Below, piece by piece: positions 1 through 7,823 of a stretch of DNA of 64,000 nt. The stretch lies in the NCBI RefSeq assembly GCF_031180885.1, contig NZ_JAPSLK010000002.1, positions 186,001 through 250,000 on the forward strand, read 5' to 3'. Under the pieces are notes generated by a model, which worked only from the letters and a program-made list of their open reading frames with translations, was not told the DNA's origin and searched no databases. Source of the DNA: Saccharothrix sp. (GTDB lineage: Bacteria > Actinomycetota > Actinomycetes > Mycobacteriales > Pseudonocardiaceae). Made by a program: the position numbers and the translations under genes. Within the stretch, counting starts at the first letter, position 1, and every line of letters starts with the position of its first letter.

Positions 1-2
1 TA

Positions 3-164
3 CCCCGTCCACCGCTATTCCGCTCCACCGGGGTGGCGCGGACCACGTACCTTGTGCGGGTGCCGGAGTCCCCGGGTTCGCCGGAGGCGCTGCGCGCCGC
101 CCTGCCCACCGCCGACGACCTCGTCCGGGTGCTCGACGTCACCGCATCGGCGCTGGAAGCCTGA
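3..164 (+). CDS. C-terminal end of an unidentified protein (cut by window edge)
   Basis: The last 53 codons of a gene entering from the left are open and end at TGA 162-164. The tail is acidic and alanine-rich, reading AALPTADDLVRVLDVTASAL near its end. I do not recognise the family from this fragment. A hairpin follows directly, which supports this being a real gene end. Confidence 0.45.
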   Translation, partial: PRPPLFRSTGVARTTYLVRVPESPGSPEALRAALPTADDLVRVLDVTASALEA

Positions 165-168
165 CCGC

Positions 169-194
169 CCCGCTGCCCGCGCACGGGCAGCGGG
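169..194. terminator. Bidirectional hairpin terminator
   Basis: An 11-bp perfect stem (CCCGCTGCCCG / CGGGCAGCGGG) with a 4-nt loop lies between the convergent partial gene and the ridA-like gene. There is no clear T-run, as is common for actinobacterial hairpins. Confidence 0.7.
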
Positions 195-201
195 TTCGGC
201 C

Positions 202-603
202 TCACGCGACGGCCGTCGCCTCCAGCTCGACCATCAGCGTCGGGATCGCCAGCCGGGTCACCCCGAGCATGGTCGTGCTCGGCGCCACCCCGGCCGCGCC
301 CAACCGGGCCGCCAGCACGCCGTAGTGCTGGAACAGCAGGTCGACGTCCGTGGTGTAGACGTTGAGCCGGACGACGTTCGCCAGCGACATGCCCGCCTCG
401 CCGAGCACGGCCTCCAGGTTGTCCAGGGTCAACGCCAGCTGCGCCGCCATGTCGCCCTCGTGCTGGGGCTTCCCCTCAGCGTCCATCGCGGTCTGCCCCG
501 AGCAGTACAGGGTCCGGGTCTGCCCCGAGACGACCTCGCCCTGGTTGAACCCCATCTCCACCGACCACGGCCACGGGTTGACCGCGGTTCGTTCCATCGC
601 CAC
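202..603 (-). CDS. RidA/YjgF/Rid-family protein
   Basis: This 133-aa protein has the length and pattern of the RidA (YjgF/YER057c/UK114) family: LYCSGQTAMDAEG near residues 32-44, the conserved NVVRLNVYTTD segment around 76-86, and a final PTLMVELEATAV strand. RidA members hydrolyse reactive enamine/imine intermediates made by PLP enzymes; others have different Rid activities. The key arginine of true RidA, in the last strand region, is not obvious (LMVELEAT), so it may be another Rid subgroup. GTG 603 or the in-frame ATG 597 could be the start. It is divergent from the WYL regulator, which probably controls it. Confidence 0.85.
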   Translation of the reverse strand: MAMERTAVNPWPWSVEMGFNQGEVVSGQTRTLYCSGQTAMDAEGKPQHEGDMAAQLALTLDNLEAVLGEAGMSLANVVRLNVYTTDVDLLFQHYGVLAARLGAAGVAPSTTMLGVTRLAIPTLMVELEATAVA

Positions 604-697
604 AAGTGCCCCATTCGATTCGATCCACGCGCCGCCCCACGGCGTCGCAGCAACCAGCCTCCGCGCTAATCACGACATCCCCTGTCGGGTATTCCGA

Positions 698-710
698 TAA
701 AGTTCACGGG
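698..710 (+). promoter_or_regulatory. -10-like element placing a leaderless start at GTG 711
   Basis: TAAAGT (698-703) fits the actinobacterial TANNNT -10 and ends 7 nt before GTG 711. There is no Shine-Dalgarno sequence. This spacing is typical of leaderless mRNAs and supports the downstream start choice. Confidence 0.4.
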
Positions 711-1676
711 GTGCGCGCCGACCGGTTGGTCTCGCTGGTGCTGCTGCTGCGCCGGCGTGGTCGGCTCTCCGCGACCACCCTCGCCCGTGAGCTGGAGGTC
801 TCCACGCGCACCGTGCTGCGCGACATCGAGGCGCTGTCGGCGGCCGGTGTCCCGGTCTACGCCGAACGCGGCCGGCACGGCGGTTTCGAGCTGCTGCCCG
901 GTTTCCGGACCGAACTCACCGGCCTGAACCACGACGAGGCCCTGGCCCTGCTGATCGCCGGCTCGCGACGGGGCGCGCAGGCGTTCGGACTCGGCTCGGC
1001 ACTCGCCTCGGCCATGCTCAAGGTGGTCGACGCGCTCCCGCAAGGACACCAGGACATCGCGGCGGGCGTGGCGGAGAGGCTGCTCATCGACCCGGAGACC
1101 GACCTCCTCTCCCGCCGCACCGTCGCCGACGAGGTCCCCGACGCCGTCGTGGCCGAGATCCGGCGCGCGGTGTTCGCCGGCCACAAGGTGCGCATCCACT
1201 ACGCGGCGGCCGGTCAGAAGGCGCAGTGGCGCACGGTGGACCCGATCGGCCTGGTGACCGTGCGCGACCAGGGCTACCTGCTGGCCACCCGATCCGGAGA
1301 GGACCGCACCTACCGGCTGTCCCGGGTGCTGGCCGCCGAAGAACTCGACGAACCCGCGCAACGACCGGACCGGGTCGACCTCGACCGGGCCTGGCAGGAC
1401 CGCAGCACCCGGTTCCGGACCGGCGGCGACCAGGTCGCGGTGCTGCTGCGGCTCGACCCGGCCCGCCGCGAGGACCTGCTGAACACCGCACTGGCCGTCC
1501 TCTCCGAGGAAACCGAGTCGGACGGCCGGCTCCGGATGGAAGTGACCTTCCAGGACGCCAGACACGCCGAGTGGGCGCTGTGGCAGCTCGCCACGAACGC
1601 GGAAGCCCTGTCCCCGCGATGGTTGCGCACCAAGCTCCACGACCGCGCCACCGCCATCGCCGCCCGCTACGCCTGA
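711..1676 (+). CDS. WYL-domain transcriptional regulator (YafY family)
   Basis: From GTG 711 the protein is 321 aa, the usual size for the family. An N-terminal winged HTH (RADRLVSLVLLLRRRGRLSA, then STRTVLRDIEALSAAGVPVYAER) binds DNA. The middle and C-terminus carry a WYL-type sensor: VRIHYAAAGQ, then the RTVDPIGLVTVRDQGYLLA segment, where the family usually has P-x-x-L-v-x-x-x-g-x-W-Y-L. The final W-x-L motif residues are replaced by GYLLA, so the ligand pocket may be divergent. The frame stays open upstream to 606, but that stretch has no coding character. It probably controls the divergent RidA-family gene. Confidence 0.88.
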   Translation: MRADRLVSLVLLLRRRGRLSATTLARELEVSTRTVLRDIEALSAAGVPVYAERGRHGGFELLPGFRTELTGLNHDEALALLIAGSRRGAQAFGLGSALASAMLKVVDALPQGHQDIAAGVAERLLIDPETDLLSRRTVADEVPDAVVAEIRRAVFAGHKVRIHYAAAGQKAQWRTVDPIGLVTVRDQGYLLATRSGEDRTYRLSRVLAAEELDEPAQRPDRVDLDRAWQDRSTRFRTGGDQVAVLLRLDPARREDLLNTALAVLSEETESDGRLRMEVTFQDARHAEWALWQLATNAEALSPRWLRTKLHDRATAIAARYA

Positions 1677-1697
1677 CGCCCCGGTTACGCTCGCGTG

Positions 1698-1955
1698 GTG
1701 CCCGACGACGTCCACCTCGCCCTGGTGCGCAGTGCCCTGGCCGGACTGGCGTTCCTCGACCACAGCTCGGACGACGAGGTCGACCCGGACTCCGCCGTGC
1801 GCGCGACCGAGCACATGGCCCACCCGCCGCTCGCCCTGCCCGAGGCCGATCGGGCTGCTTTGGTGGCGATGATCCGGCAGGTCGGGGAGGAGGACGAGTG
1901 GGCGCGGGGCGTGCCGTTCACCCTGGGATTGGTAAGTGAACATGACATTCATTAG
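1698..1955 (+). CDS. Small acidic protein of unknown function
   Basis: About 85 aa, acidic (SSDDEVDPDSAV, EADRAALVAMIRQVGEEDEW), with no transmembrane segment. I do not recognise the family. TACGCT at 1686-1691 sits 6 nt before the second of two consecutive GTG codons (1695, 1698), favouring GTG 1698 and a leaderless start. It follows the WYL gene closely, so it could also be read in the same transcript. Its stop codon overlaps the -10 element of the next gene. Confidence 0.55.
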   Translation: MPDDVHLALVRSALAGLAFLDHSSDDEVDPDSAVRATEHMAHPPLALPEADRAALVAMIRQVGEEDEWARGVPFTLGLVSEHDIH

Positions 1956-1958
1956 CCT
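1929..1958 (+). promoter_or_regulatory. Promoter of the MFS gene, leaderless type
   Basis: TTGGTA (1929-1934), an 18-nt spacer and TAGCCT (1953-1958), followed after exactly 6 nt by GTG 1965. The spacing predicts transcription starting at the start codon itself. Confidence 0.45.
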
Positions 1959-1964
1959 GATCCC

Positions 1965-3197
1965 GTGACCGCCACCGTCGAGTCCGCCCGCGACTTCAGC
2001 CGCTACCTCGCCGCCCGCCTGCTGTCCGTCGCGGGCACCCTGGTGTCGGTGGTGGCCCTGCCCGTGCTGGTCTACCAGCTCACCGGGTCCGCCGGCTGGA
2101 CCGCGGCCGTCGCCGCCGCGGAAGCCCTGCCCTACCTCGTCTTCGGGCTCCTCGCGGGCGCGCTCGCGGACCGGGTCGACCGGCGGGTGCTCATGGTGGG
2201 GCTGGACCTGGTGGTCGCGGGCGCGCTCGCGACGATCCCGGTGGCGTGGTGGGCCGGCGGGCTGACGGCGCCGCACGTGGTGGCGGTGGCGTTCGTCGCG
2301 CAGACCGCGTTCGTGTTCTTCGACGCGGCCAACTTCGGCGCGCTGCCCGCCTTGGTGGGCAAGGAGAACCTGACCGCCGCCTACGCCAAGCTCTACGGCC
2401 GCACCACGATCGCCGAACTGGCCGTGCCACCGCTGGCCGGCCTGCTGGTGGCGGTGGTCGCGCCGGCGAACCTGGTCGCGGTCAACGCGCTGACCGCCGT
2501 GGGCTCGGCGGTGCTGGTCCGCGCGGTCCAGTCGGCCCTGTCCGCGCCGCGCACGGACGGCACCACGCTGGTCCGGGACATCGGCTCGGGGCTGCGGTTC
2601 GTGTGGGGCAACGCGATCGTCCGCACGCTGACCCTGGTCGGCGCGACCCACTCGGCCGCCGCCGGGGCGTGGGTCGCGGTCCTGGTGCCGTGGGCGGACC
2701 AGGTGCTGGGGGTGCGGCCGTCCGGGGACGTGCGGCTGGCCGCGTTGTTCAGCTGCTGGGGTGTGGGCGCGCTGGTCGCGGCCCGGTTGCTGCCCAAGCT
2801 CACCGCGCGGTGGGGCGGGGCGCGGCTCGCGCTGGCCGGGCTGCCCGCGTCGCTGGTGTGCGCGACCGGGGCGCTGTTGAGCACGCACTGGATCGCGGCG
2901 ATGGTGTCGGCAGTCGCGTGGGGCACCGCGCACTCCACCGTCGTGATCAACGGGATCACCTACCGCCAGCAGGTGTGCCCGCCGGACATGCAGTCCCGGG
3001 TCAACACGACGGCCCGGATGATCGCGTGGGGCCTGGGCCAGCCGGCGGGCGCGGCCCTGGCCGGCGCGGTGGCGGTGACGGCCGGGCCACGCGCGGGACT
3101 GGGTGCGGGCGTCGCGCTGATGGCCGTCGGGGTCGCCCTCGCCTGGGTCACCCCGACCCTGCGCCGAGAAGCCACCCGCCGACCACCGACCCCCTGA
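1965..3197 (+). CDS. MFS transporter (MFS_3 / EntS-like efflux)
   Basis: The protein is 410 aa with about 12 hydrophobic segments. It has the MFS loop 2-3 motif GALADRVDRRVLMVG near residues 66-80, preceded by the FGLLAG helix end. The pattern (RYLAARLLSVAGTLVSVVAL at the N-terminus; AYAKLYGRTTIAELAVPPLA after TM4) matches the MFS_3 group that exports siderophores and macrolides by proton antiport. No substrate can be assigned. A siderophore-type ABC uptake operon lies about 2 kb downstream on the other strand, so an iron link is possible but unproven. Its 3' end runs into a 30-bp tandem repeat. Confidence 0.88.
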   Translation: MTATVESARDFSRYLAARLLSVAGTLVSVVALPVLVYQLTGSAGWTAAVAAAEALPYLVFGLLAGALADRVDRRVLMVGLDLVVAGALATIPVAWWAGGLTAPHVVAVAFVAQTAFVFFDAANFGALPALVGKENLTAAYAKLYGRTTIAELAVPPLAGLLVAVVAPANLVAVNALTAVGSAVLVRAVQSALSAPRTDGTTLVRDIGSGLRFVWGNAIVRTLTLVGATHSAAAGAWVAVLVPWADQVLGVRPSGDVRLAALFSCWGVGALVAARLLPKLTARWGGARLALAGLPASLVCATGALLSTHWIAAMVSAVAWGTAHSTVVINGITYRQQVCPPDMQSRVNTTARMIAWGLGQPAGAALAGAVAVTAGPRAGLGAGVALMAVGVALAWVTPTLRREATRRPPTP

Positions 3198-3230
3198 CCA
3201 TCACCCGCCGACCCCCTGATCGCCCACGCG

Positions 3231-3350
3231 CCGACCACCGGCCCTCTGACCACCCACGCGCCGACCACCGGCCCTCTGACCACCCACCCGCCGACCACCG
3301 GCCCTCTGACCGCCCACCCGCCGACCACCGGCCCTCCGACCGCCCACCCG
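3231..3350. repeat. 30-bp tandem repeat, four units, with degenerate units upstream
   Basis: Four head-to-tail 30-bp units begin at 3231, 3261, 3291 and 3321 (CCGACCACCGGCCCTCTGAC plus a variable 10 nt). Shorter degenerate copies reach back to about 3178, across the MFS stop codon. The period is a multiple of three, which leaves reading frames open artificially on both strands. It lies between convergent genes. Confidence 0.85.
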
Positions 3351-3434
3351 CCCCGCACGCACGGGACTGTCGTACCCCTGTGGGACAATGGATCCGGGGG
3401 CGGCAGCCGAAGCCGATCAAGGGCTGACCCGGGG

Positions 3435-4331
3435 CTACCACTGCCAGCGGAAGCCGTAGCTGCCCGGCGCCAGGTCGAGCGCGACTCCCAGCAGCGACCC
3501 GCTCGCGTCGACCTCCGCCGGCACCACGGTCTCCGGCCGCCCGTCCACCCGCCGGTACTGCTCGCACGACACCGGACGCACCGCCGGGTCGAACGCCACC
3601 TCCAGCACGTACTCCCGCACCGGCAACCGGAACTTGCGCCCGCAGTCGGTGACCACCCCGCCCGGGAAGCTCACCACCTCGTGCTCGATCACGATGCTCT
3701 CGCCCCGCCGCAACGCCCGGTCGAACAGCAGCTCCGCGCACGCCACCCCGACCTCCGGCCGGCCCACCGCGCGCCCCACCGAGCAGTGCCGCACCGGCCG
3801 CACCACCGGCAACGGCCGTCCGGGCTGCTCGGTGCCCACGATCACCACCCACCGGTCCGCGCCGTCCGCCTCGGCGCGCAGCACGTGCCGCGACCGGATG
3901 ACGTGCTCGGCGCGATCCGCCCCCACGGTGACGAAGTCGTGCTGGCTCAACCGGGTCAGCTGCTCGTCCCACCCGGTGTCCACCTGCCGCACGGCCCACT
4001 CGACGGTCTCCGGCGGCGACCACAGCGAACTGATCGGCACCGGCTCGTCGGGCACCCGCTTCAGCCACCGCCCGCGCGGCCTGGGCGGCCCCAGCAGGCT
4101 CTCCAGGTACCCGGTCGGCAGGTCGAGCACGTCCTCCAGCAGCCCGATCGCGGCCAGCGACGACCGCCGCTCCGGCCGGCTGCGCCCGGACTGCCAGTAG
4201 CTCAACGTCGCCAGGCTGACCTTCACCCCGTGCTGCGCCAAGTGCTCGCGGATGCGTTCCAGCCCCAGTCCGCTTTGCGCGATCGCCGCGCGCAGGGCAC
4301 CCGCGAACGTGTCCGTTCTCGTTGTGTCCAT
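3435..4331 (-). CDS. XRE-type helix-turn-helix protein with unknown C-terminal domain
   Basis: Starting at ATG 4331, behind a clear AGGGGG Shine-Dalgarno 8 nt upstream, the protein is 298 aa. Residues about 5-75 form an HTH of the XRE type (FAGALRAAIAQSGLGLERIR, then KVSLATLSYWQSGRSRPER). The remaining 220 residues, with a DWRVV-like VVIVGTEQPG segment and a beta-rich end (SFPGGVVTDCGRKF), are not recognised. Similar proteins in actinomycetes are described only as HTH regulators. An in-frame extension to 4472 lacks coding character and is excluded. Confidence 0.75.
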   Translation of the reverse strand: MDTTRTDTFAGALRAAIAQSGLGLERIREHLAQHGVKVSLATLSYWQSGRSRPERRSSLAAIGLLEDVLDLPTGYLESLLGPPRPRGRWLKRVPDEPVPISSLWSPPETVEWAVRQVDTGWDEQLTRLSQHDFVTVGADRAEHVIRSRHVLRAEADGADRWVVIVGTEQPGRPLPVVRPVRHCSVGRAVGRPEVGVACAELLFDRALRRGESIVIEHEVVSFPGGVVTDCGRKFRLPVREYVLEVAFDPAVRPVSCEQYRRVDGRPETVVPAEVDASGSLLGVALDLAPGSYGFRWQW

Positions 4332-4389
4332 GACAACGCCCCCTTGCTGTCGCCACGGTATTGCCGCGACCGCACTCCGGGGAATGGCT

Positions 4390-5061
4390 TTATGCCCCCT
4401 CGTTATGTCCCGACACCGGTTGCCCGACCACGAACAACACCAGCGGGACGTCGTGTTCTCCGGCCCTGACAAGGGCTTTCACCGCGTCGTCGGAGAATCC
4501 GGCGACCGCGCAGCAGCCCAATCCCAGCGCGGTCGCCACCAGGTACAGGTTCTGCACCGCGACGCCGGCGTCGACGTGCGCGGTGCGGTAATGGCGGGGT
4601 CCGTATTTCGCCGGTCCCGACCCCATCCGTCCACTGAGGACGATGACGGTGTCGGCCCGGCGCGCGAACTCCTCCTGCGCGAACTCCTCCTGCGCGAACA
4701 CACCTTCCAGGTCACCCCCGCCCAACAGCGACAACGCGTGCGGCTCGCGCAGGTACTCGAACACCGAACCGCGCTGGACGACGTGCACGGCGATGGTCGG
4801 TAGTCCACCCGCGTTGGGATTGGTGCCGAGCACGTGCGGTCCCGACCGACGCTGCACCCCGACCGCGTACCACAGCAGGGAACTCAGGTCTTGTCGGCTC
4901 AACGGCCGGTAGGAGTAGTGCGACCGGCGGCTCAACAGGGCTTCCGCCAGCGTCATCGCGGGCGGCACCGGTTCGGGCAGCGGGATCACAGGAACGCGCG
5001 GGTCGAGCCGCACCTCGACCTGCGCGCCCAGGTCCGCGTCGCGCTCGACCAGTTCCACCAC
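4390..5061 (-). CDS. SagB/ThcOx-type nitroreductase-fold dehydrogenase (N-terminus apparently out of frame)
   Basis: The 223 residues from GTG 5061 match the SagB-type FMN oxidoreductase group of the nitroreductase superfamily. Visible signs are LAEALLSRRSHYSYR (FMN-binding arginines), LSSLLWYAVGVQ, the RTAHVDAGVAVQNLYLVA helix and GLGCCAVAGFSDD. SagB relatives oxidise azolines in peptide natural products, but many homologues are uncharacterised. A duplicated codon block encodes FAQEEFAQEEFA. The N-terminus expected for the family seems to be encoded in another frame just upstream (5062-5150). It follows the ABC ATPase gene directly, as the last gene of the operon. Confidence 0.65.
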   Translation of the reverse strand: MVELVERDADLGAQVEVRLDPRVPVIPLPEPVPPAMTLAEALLSRRSHYSYRPLSRQDLSSLLWYAVGVQRRSGPHVLGTNPNAGGLPTIAVHVVQRGSVFEYLREPHALSLLGGGDLEGVFAQEEFAQEEFARRADTVIVLSGRMGSGPAKYGPRHYRTAHVDAGVAVQNLYLVATALGLGCCAVAGFSDDAVKALVRAGEHDVPLVLFVVGQPVSGHNEGA

Positions 5062-5150
5062 GGGCCGGTGAACAGTGCGGTGCTGGGCTTGAGGGTCTTC
5101 ACGCGCTCCTCCTCGTCGAGGTCGGCGGGGTCTGCCGGCCAGGGGTCCAC
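5062..5150 (-). other. Out-of-frame N-terminal segment of the SagB-like gene
   Basis: GTG 5150 lies immediately after the ATPase stop codon and opens a frame with good coding character (VDPWPADPADLDEEERVKTL, then KPSTALFTGP). It then continues poorly and stops at about 4987. The SagB frame looks like coding sequence from exactly where this one loses it. One extra C in the GGCCC run near 5062-5066 would fuse the two into one protein starting at 5150. Either this is a real frameshift mutation, or the SagB-like gene starts inside at GTG 5061. Confidence 0.5.
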
Positions 5151-5930
5151 CTAATCCGGAATGACAACCATTTTTGCCAGGCCGTTGGTCGTGATCCACC
5201 GCACCTCGCCCCGCACGCCGTAGACCTCGGCCAAGAACCCCGCATCGACCACAGTGGACGGTGGGCCGTCGGCGTGCACCACCCCGTCCCGCAGCGCCAC
5301 CACGCGATCCGAGTACCGGGCGGCCTGGGCCAGGTCGTGCAGGACGGCCACGACGGTCAGACCCCGCTCCCGTTGCAGCGCCCGGACCAGCTCCAGCACC
5401 TCGACCTGGTGCCGGATGTCGAGGTACGTGGTCGGTTCGTCGAGCAGCAGCACGGGCGCGTCCTGGGCCAGCGCCAACGCCAACCGCACCCGCTGCCGCT
5501 GCCCGCCCGACAACCGCTCGACGAGCGCGTCCGCCCACTCGACGACCCCGGTGTCCCGCAACGCCTTCCGCACCTGCTCGTCGTCCACCTCACCGAGCAT
5601 CCCCAGCGGACCCCTTGCCGCGTAACGGCCCTGCCGCACGAACTGCCGCACGGTCAACCCCCGCACGTACGGGGTCGCCTGCGGCAGCAGCGAAATCCGG
5701 CGCGCGACATCCCGCCGGGTCATCGAGGCCAGCGGCCGGCCTTCCACAACAACCTCACCCCGCGAAGGCGTGTGGAGCCCCGCCAGGACCCGCAGCAACG
5801 TCGTCTTGCCGCTGCCGTTCTCCCCGAGCAGGGTCAGCCACTCCCCCTCGGCCACCGCGAGGTCAACACCCCGCAGCACCTCGTGCTCCCCGAACCGCAC
5901 GTGCACGCCCGACGCGCGCAGTGGTGTCAC
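5151..5930 (-). CDS. FecE/FepC-type siderophore ABC transporter ATPase
   Basis: This 259-aa cytoplasmic ATPase powers the import complex formed with the two permeases. All ABC motifs are present: Walker A GENGSGKTT (about 34-42), Q-loop LLPQATPYVRGLT, signature LSGGQRQR, Walker B VLLLDEPTTYLD and H-loop AVLHDLAQAA. The PxxRGLTVRQFV run after the Q-loop is typical of the iron/B12 (FecE/BtuD) subfamily. GTG 5930 overlaps the permease stop codon as GTGA, so translation is coupled. Confidence 0.95.
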   Translation of the reverse strand: MTPLRASGVHVRFGEHEVLRGVDLAVAEGEWLTLLGENGSGKTTLLRVLAGLHTPSRGEVVVEGRPLASMTRRDVARRISLLPQATPYVRGLTVRQFVRQGRYAARGPLGMLGEVDDEQVRKALRDTGVVEWADALVERLSGGQRQRVRLALALAQDAPVLLLDEPTTYLDIRHQVEVLELVRALQRERGLTVVAVLHDLAQAARYSDRVVALRDGVVHADGPPSTVVDAGFLAEVYGVRGEVRWITTNGLAKMVVIPD

Positions 5931-6853
5931 CAGATCCCTCCCGTCCGCCGCGCCACCACGACCAGCACGGCCGCGCCCATCAACGCCGTGATCGCCCCGG
6001 CGGGCACGTGCACCACCTGGCCCACCGCGTCCGCCCCCGCCACCGCCGCCGCACCGGCCAGCGCCGACGCGGGCACCACCCGCCGGTGCACCGGCCCGAC
6101 CAGCCACCGCGCGGCGTGCGGCGCGAGCAGCCCGACGAACGCCGTCGCCCCCACCGCCGCCACCGCGGCCGACGTGGCCACCGCCGCCAGCAACAACACC
6201 GTGCTCCGCCAAGGGACAACGGCCAGCCCGACCGCGTGCGCGTGGTCGTCGTCCACCGCCAGCACGTCCAACACGCCACCGAGCAACGTCGCCACCACCA
6301 AGACCACCACCAGCACCGGCCACAGCGGCGCCAAGTGCTCCCACGTGCGGCCGACCAGCGACCCGAGCAGCCACCGCGACACCGCGCCGGCGAGCTGCGG
6401 ACGTGCGGTGAGCAGCACCAACGTCACCCCGACCAGCACCGACGACACCACCACACCGCGCACCGCGACCTCGCCGGACACCCCGGCCAGCACCCACAGC
6501 ACCCCGCCGCCGACGACCCCGCCGAGCAGCGCCGCACCGGCCATCGGCAGCGGCTGCGCGGCCACCCCGCCGACCACCGACGCGACCACCGCACCGAGCA
6601 CGGCCCCGGACCCGACACCGGTGATCTCCGGCGATGCCAACCGGTTGCGCACGGCCGCCTGCAACAACGCCCCGGCGATCCCCAGACAGGCCCCCGCGCA
6701 CAACCCCACCAACACCCGGGGCGCCCGCAGCTCCAGCACGACCGTCCGCGCATGGGCGTCATCGCCGAAGAACAACGACACGTCCGTGCTCCCGACCGCG
6801 AGCTGCGCCACCGCGCACACCACCGCCAGCACGGCCAACCCGGCGATCCTCAC
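5927..6853 (-). CDS. FecCD-family iron-siderophore ABC permease
   Basis: A 308-aa integral membrane protein of the BtuC/FecCD family with about 9-10 hydrophobic segments. The family motif ELRAPRVLVGLCAGACLGIA follows TM1, and AAVRNRLASPEITGVGSGA follows TM2. The coupling-helix region AVGATAFVGLLAPHAARWLV contacts the ATPase. GTG 6853 overlaps the upstream permease stop (GTGA), and its own stop overlaps the ATPase start. Confidence 0.95.
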   Translation of the reverse strand: MRIAGLAVLAVVCAVAQLAVGSTDVSLFFGDDAHARTVVLELRAPRVLVGLCAGACLGIAGALLQAAVRNRLASPEITGVGSGAVLGAVVASVVGGVAAQPLPMAGAALLGGVVGGGVLWVLAGVSGEVAVRGVVVSSVLVGVTLVLLTARPQLAGAVSRWLLGSLVGRTWEHLAPLWPVLVVVLVVATLLGGVLDVLAVDDDHAHAVGLAVVPWRSTVLLLAAVATSAAVAAVGATAFVGLLAPHAARWLVGPVHRRVVPASALAGAAAVAGADAVGQVVHVPAGAITALMGAAVLVVVARRTGGIW

Positions 6854-7812
6854 GCCCGCCTCCGCACCAGCAGCCCGACCCCGACCGCGGCCAACGCCGT
6901 CAGCCCGCCGACCGGCAGCTCCACCGGGTACAGCACGGTCCGCGCCACCAGGTCCGCGACGACCACGACCAGCGCCCCCAGGAACGCCGTCATCCCAACG
7001 GAAGGCCGTCCCAGCCGAGCCGCGAGCCGGGGCGCGAAGAACCCCACCCACGCCACCGGCCCCGCCGGCCCCACCACGACCGCCACCAGCAACGACGCCA
7101 CCGCCAGCACGGCCACCCGGGCCCGTCCCGGCCGCAGCCCCGCCGACATCGCCTCGTCGTCGCCGAGCCGCAGCACCTTGACCCGCGGCACCGCGAACAC
7201 CACCGCCGGCACCGCCACCGCGAGCCCCACCGCGACCGGGACGAGCGTCGGCCACGTGGTCCCGGTCAGCGACCCGAGCAGGTAGCGCACCAGCACCCCC
7301 TGCTCCCGCGTGTCGGTCATCGCGGTAGCGGCGAGCATCACCGCCTGGGCCGCCGACCCCACGGCCGCGCCGATCAGCAGCACCGCCGCCGGTCCCGCCG
7401 CGCCGCGCACCGCCACCAGCGTCAACGCCCCGCCCAGCGCGGCACCGACCAGCGCCGGCGTGAGCGGCGCGCCCGGAACGGTCAGCCCGAACGCCACCGT
7501 CGTCCCGACCGCGGCCGACGCCCCGCCGGAGACCCCGAGCAGCTCGGGCACGGCCAGCGGGTTGCGCAGGGACTCCTGCAACAGCAGCCCCGCCACCCCC
7601 AGGCACGCCCCGGCGACCGCGCCGAGCACCAGCCGCGGCGCGCGCAACTGCCACACCACGACCTGCTCCAGCTCGGTCACCGGCCACGCCACCACCGGCT
7701 GCCCCAACGCCAACGCCCCGACGACCGCCGCCACCGCGACGAGCACGAGCAGCCTCAAGCGGGGCCTCCGGCCCAAGCGGGAACCACGGCCCAAGCGGAG
7801 ACCTCGGCTCAA
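6850..7812 (-). CDS. FecCD-family iron-siderophore ABC permease (first subunit)
   Basis: The second BtuC/FecCD-type permease, with QLRAPRLVLGAVAGACLGVA and the QESLRNPLAVPELLGVSGGA motif. It pairs with the following permease to form the heterodimeric channel. Its start is unusual. TTG 7812 overlaps the lipoprotein TGA as TTGA, giving 320 aa, but the first ~20 residues are a repeated basic hexapeptide (G-S-R-L-G-R type) encoded by an 18-bp tandem repeat. A later TTG at 7758 would remove most of this tail and bring the start close to TM1. Confidence 0.88.
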   Translation of the reverse strand: MSRGLRLGRGSRLGRRPRLRLLVLVAVAAVVGALALGQPVVAWPVTELEQVVVWQLRAPRLVLGAVAGACLGVAGLLLQESLRNPLAVPELLGVSGGASAAVGTTVAFGLTVPGAPLTPALVGAALGGALTLVAVRGAAGPAAVLLIGAAVGSAAQAVMLAATAMTDTREQGVLVRYLLGSLTGTTWPTLVPVAVGLAVAVPAVVFAVPRVKVLRLGDDEAMSAGLRPGRARVAVLAVASLLVAVVVGPAGPVAWVGFFAPRLAARLGRPSVGMTAFLGALVVVVADLVARTVLYPVELPVGGLTALAAVGVGLLVRRRA

Positions 7813-7823
7813 GCGGGAACCTT
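7752..7823. repeat. 18-bp tandem repeat, four units, across a gene junction
   Basis: Units start at 7752, 7770, 7788 and 7806. Each carries a (C/T)CAAGCGG core, GGCCCAAGCGGGAACCAC being typical. They span the lipoprotein stop codon and the presumed permease start, and place several in-frame TTG codons at 18-nt intervals. Confidence 0.85.

Noticed and set aside
666-2933. 755-codon minus-strand frame across the WYL and MFS genes
   Set aside because: Arg/Gln/His/Gly-rich shadow with no recognisable domain; the plus-strand genes are clear family members.
3231-3350. Possible CRISPR array
   Set aside because: The 30-bp units are head to tail with no unique spacers, and no cas genes are present.
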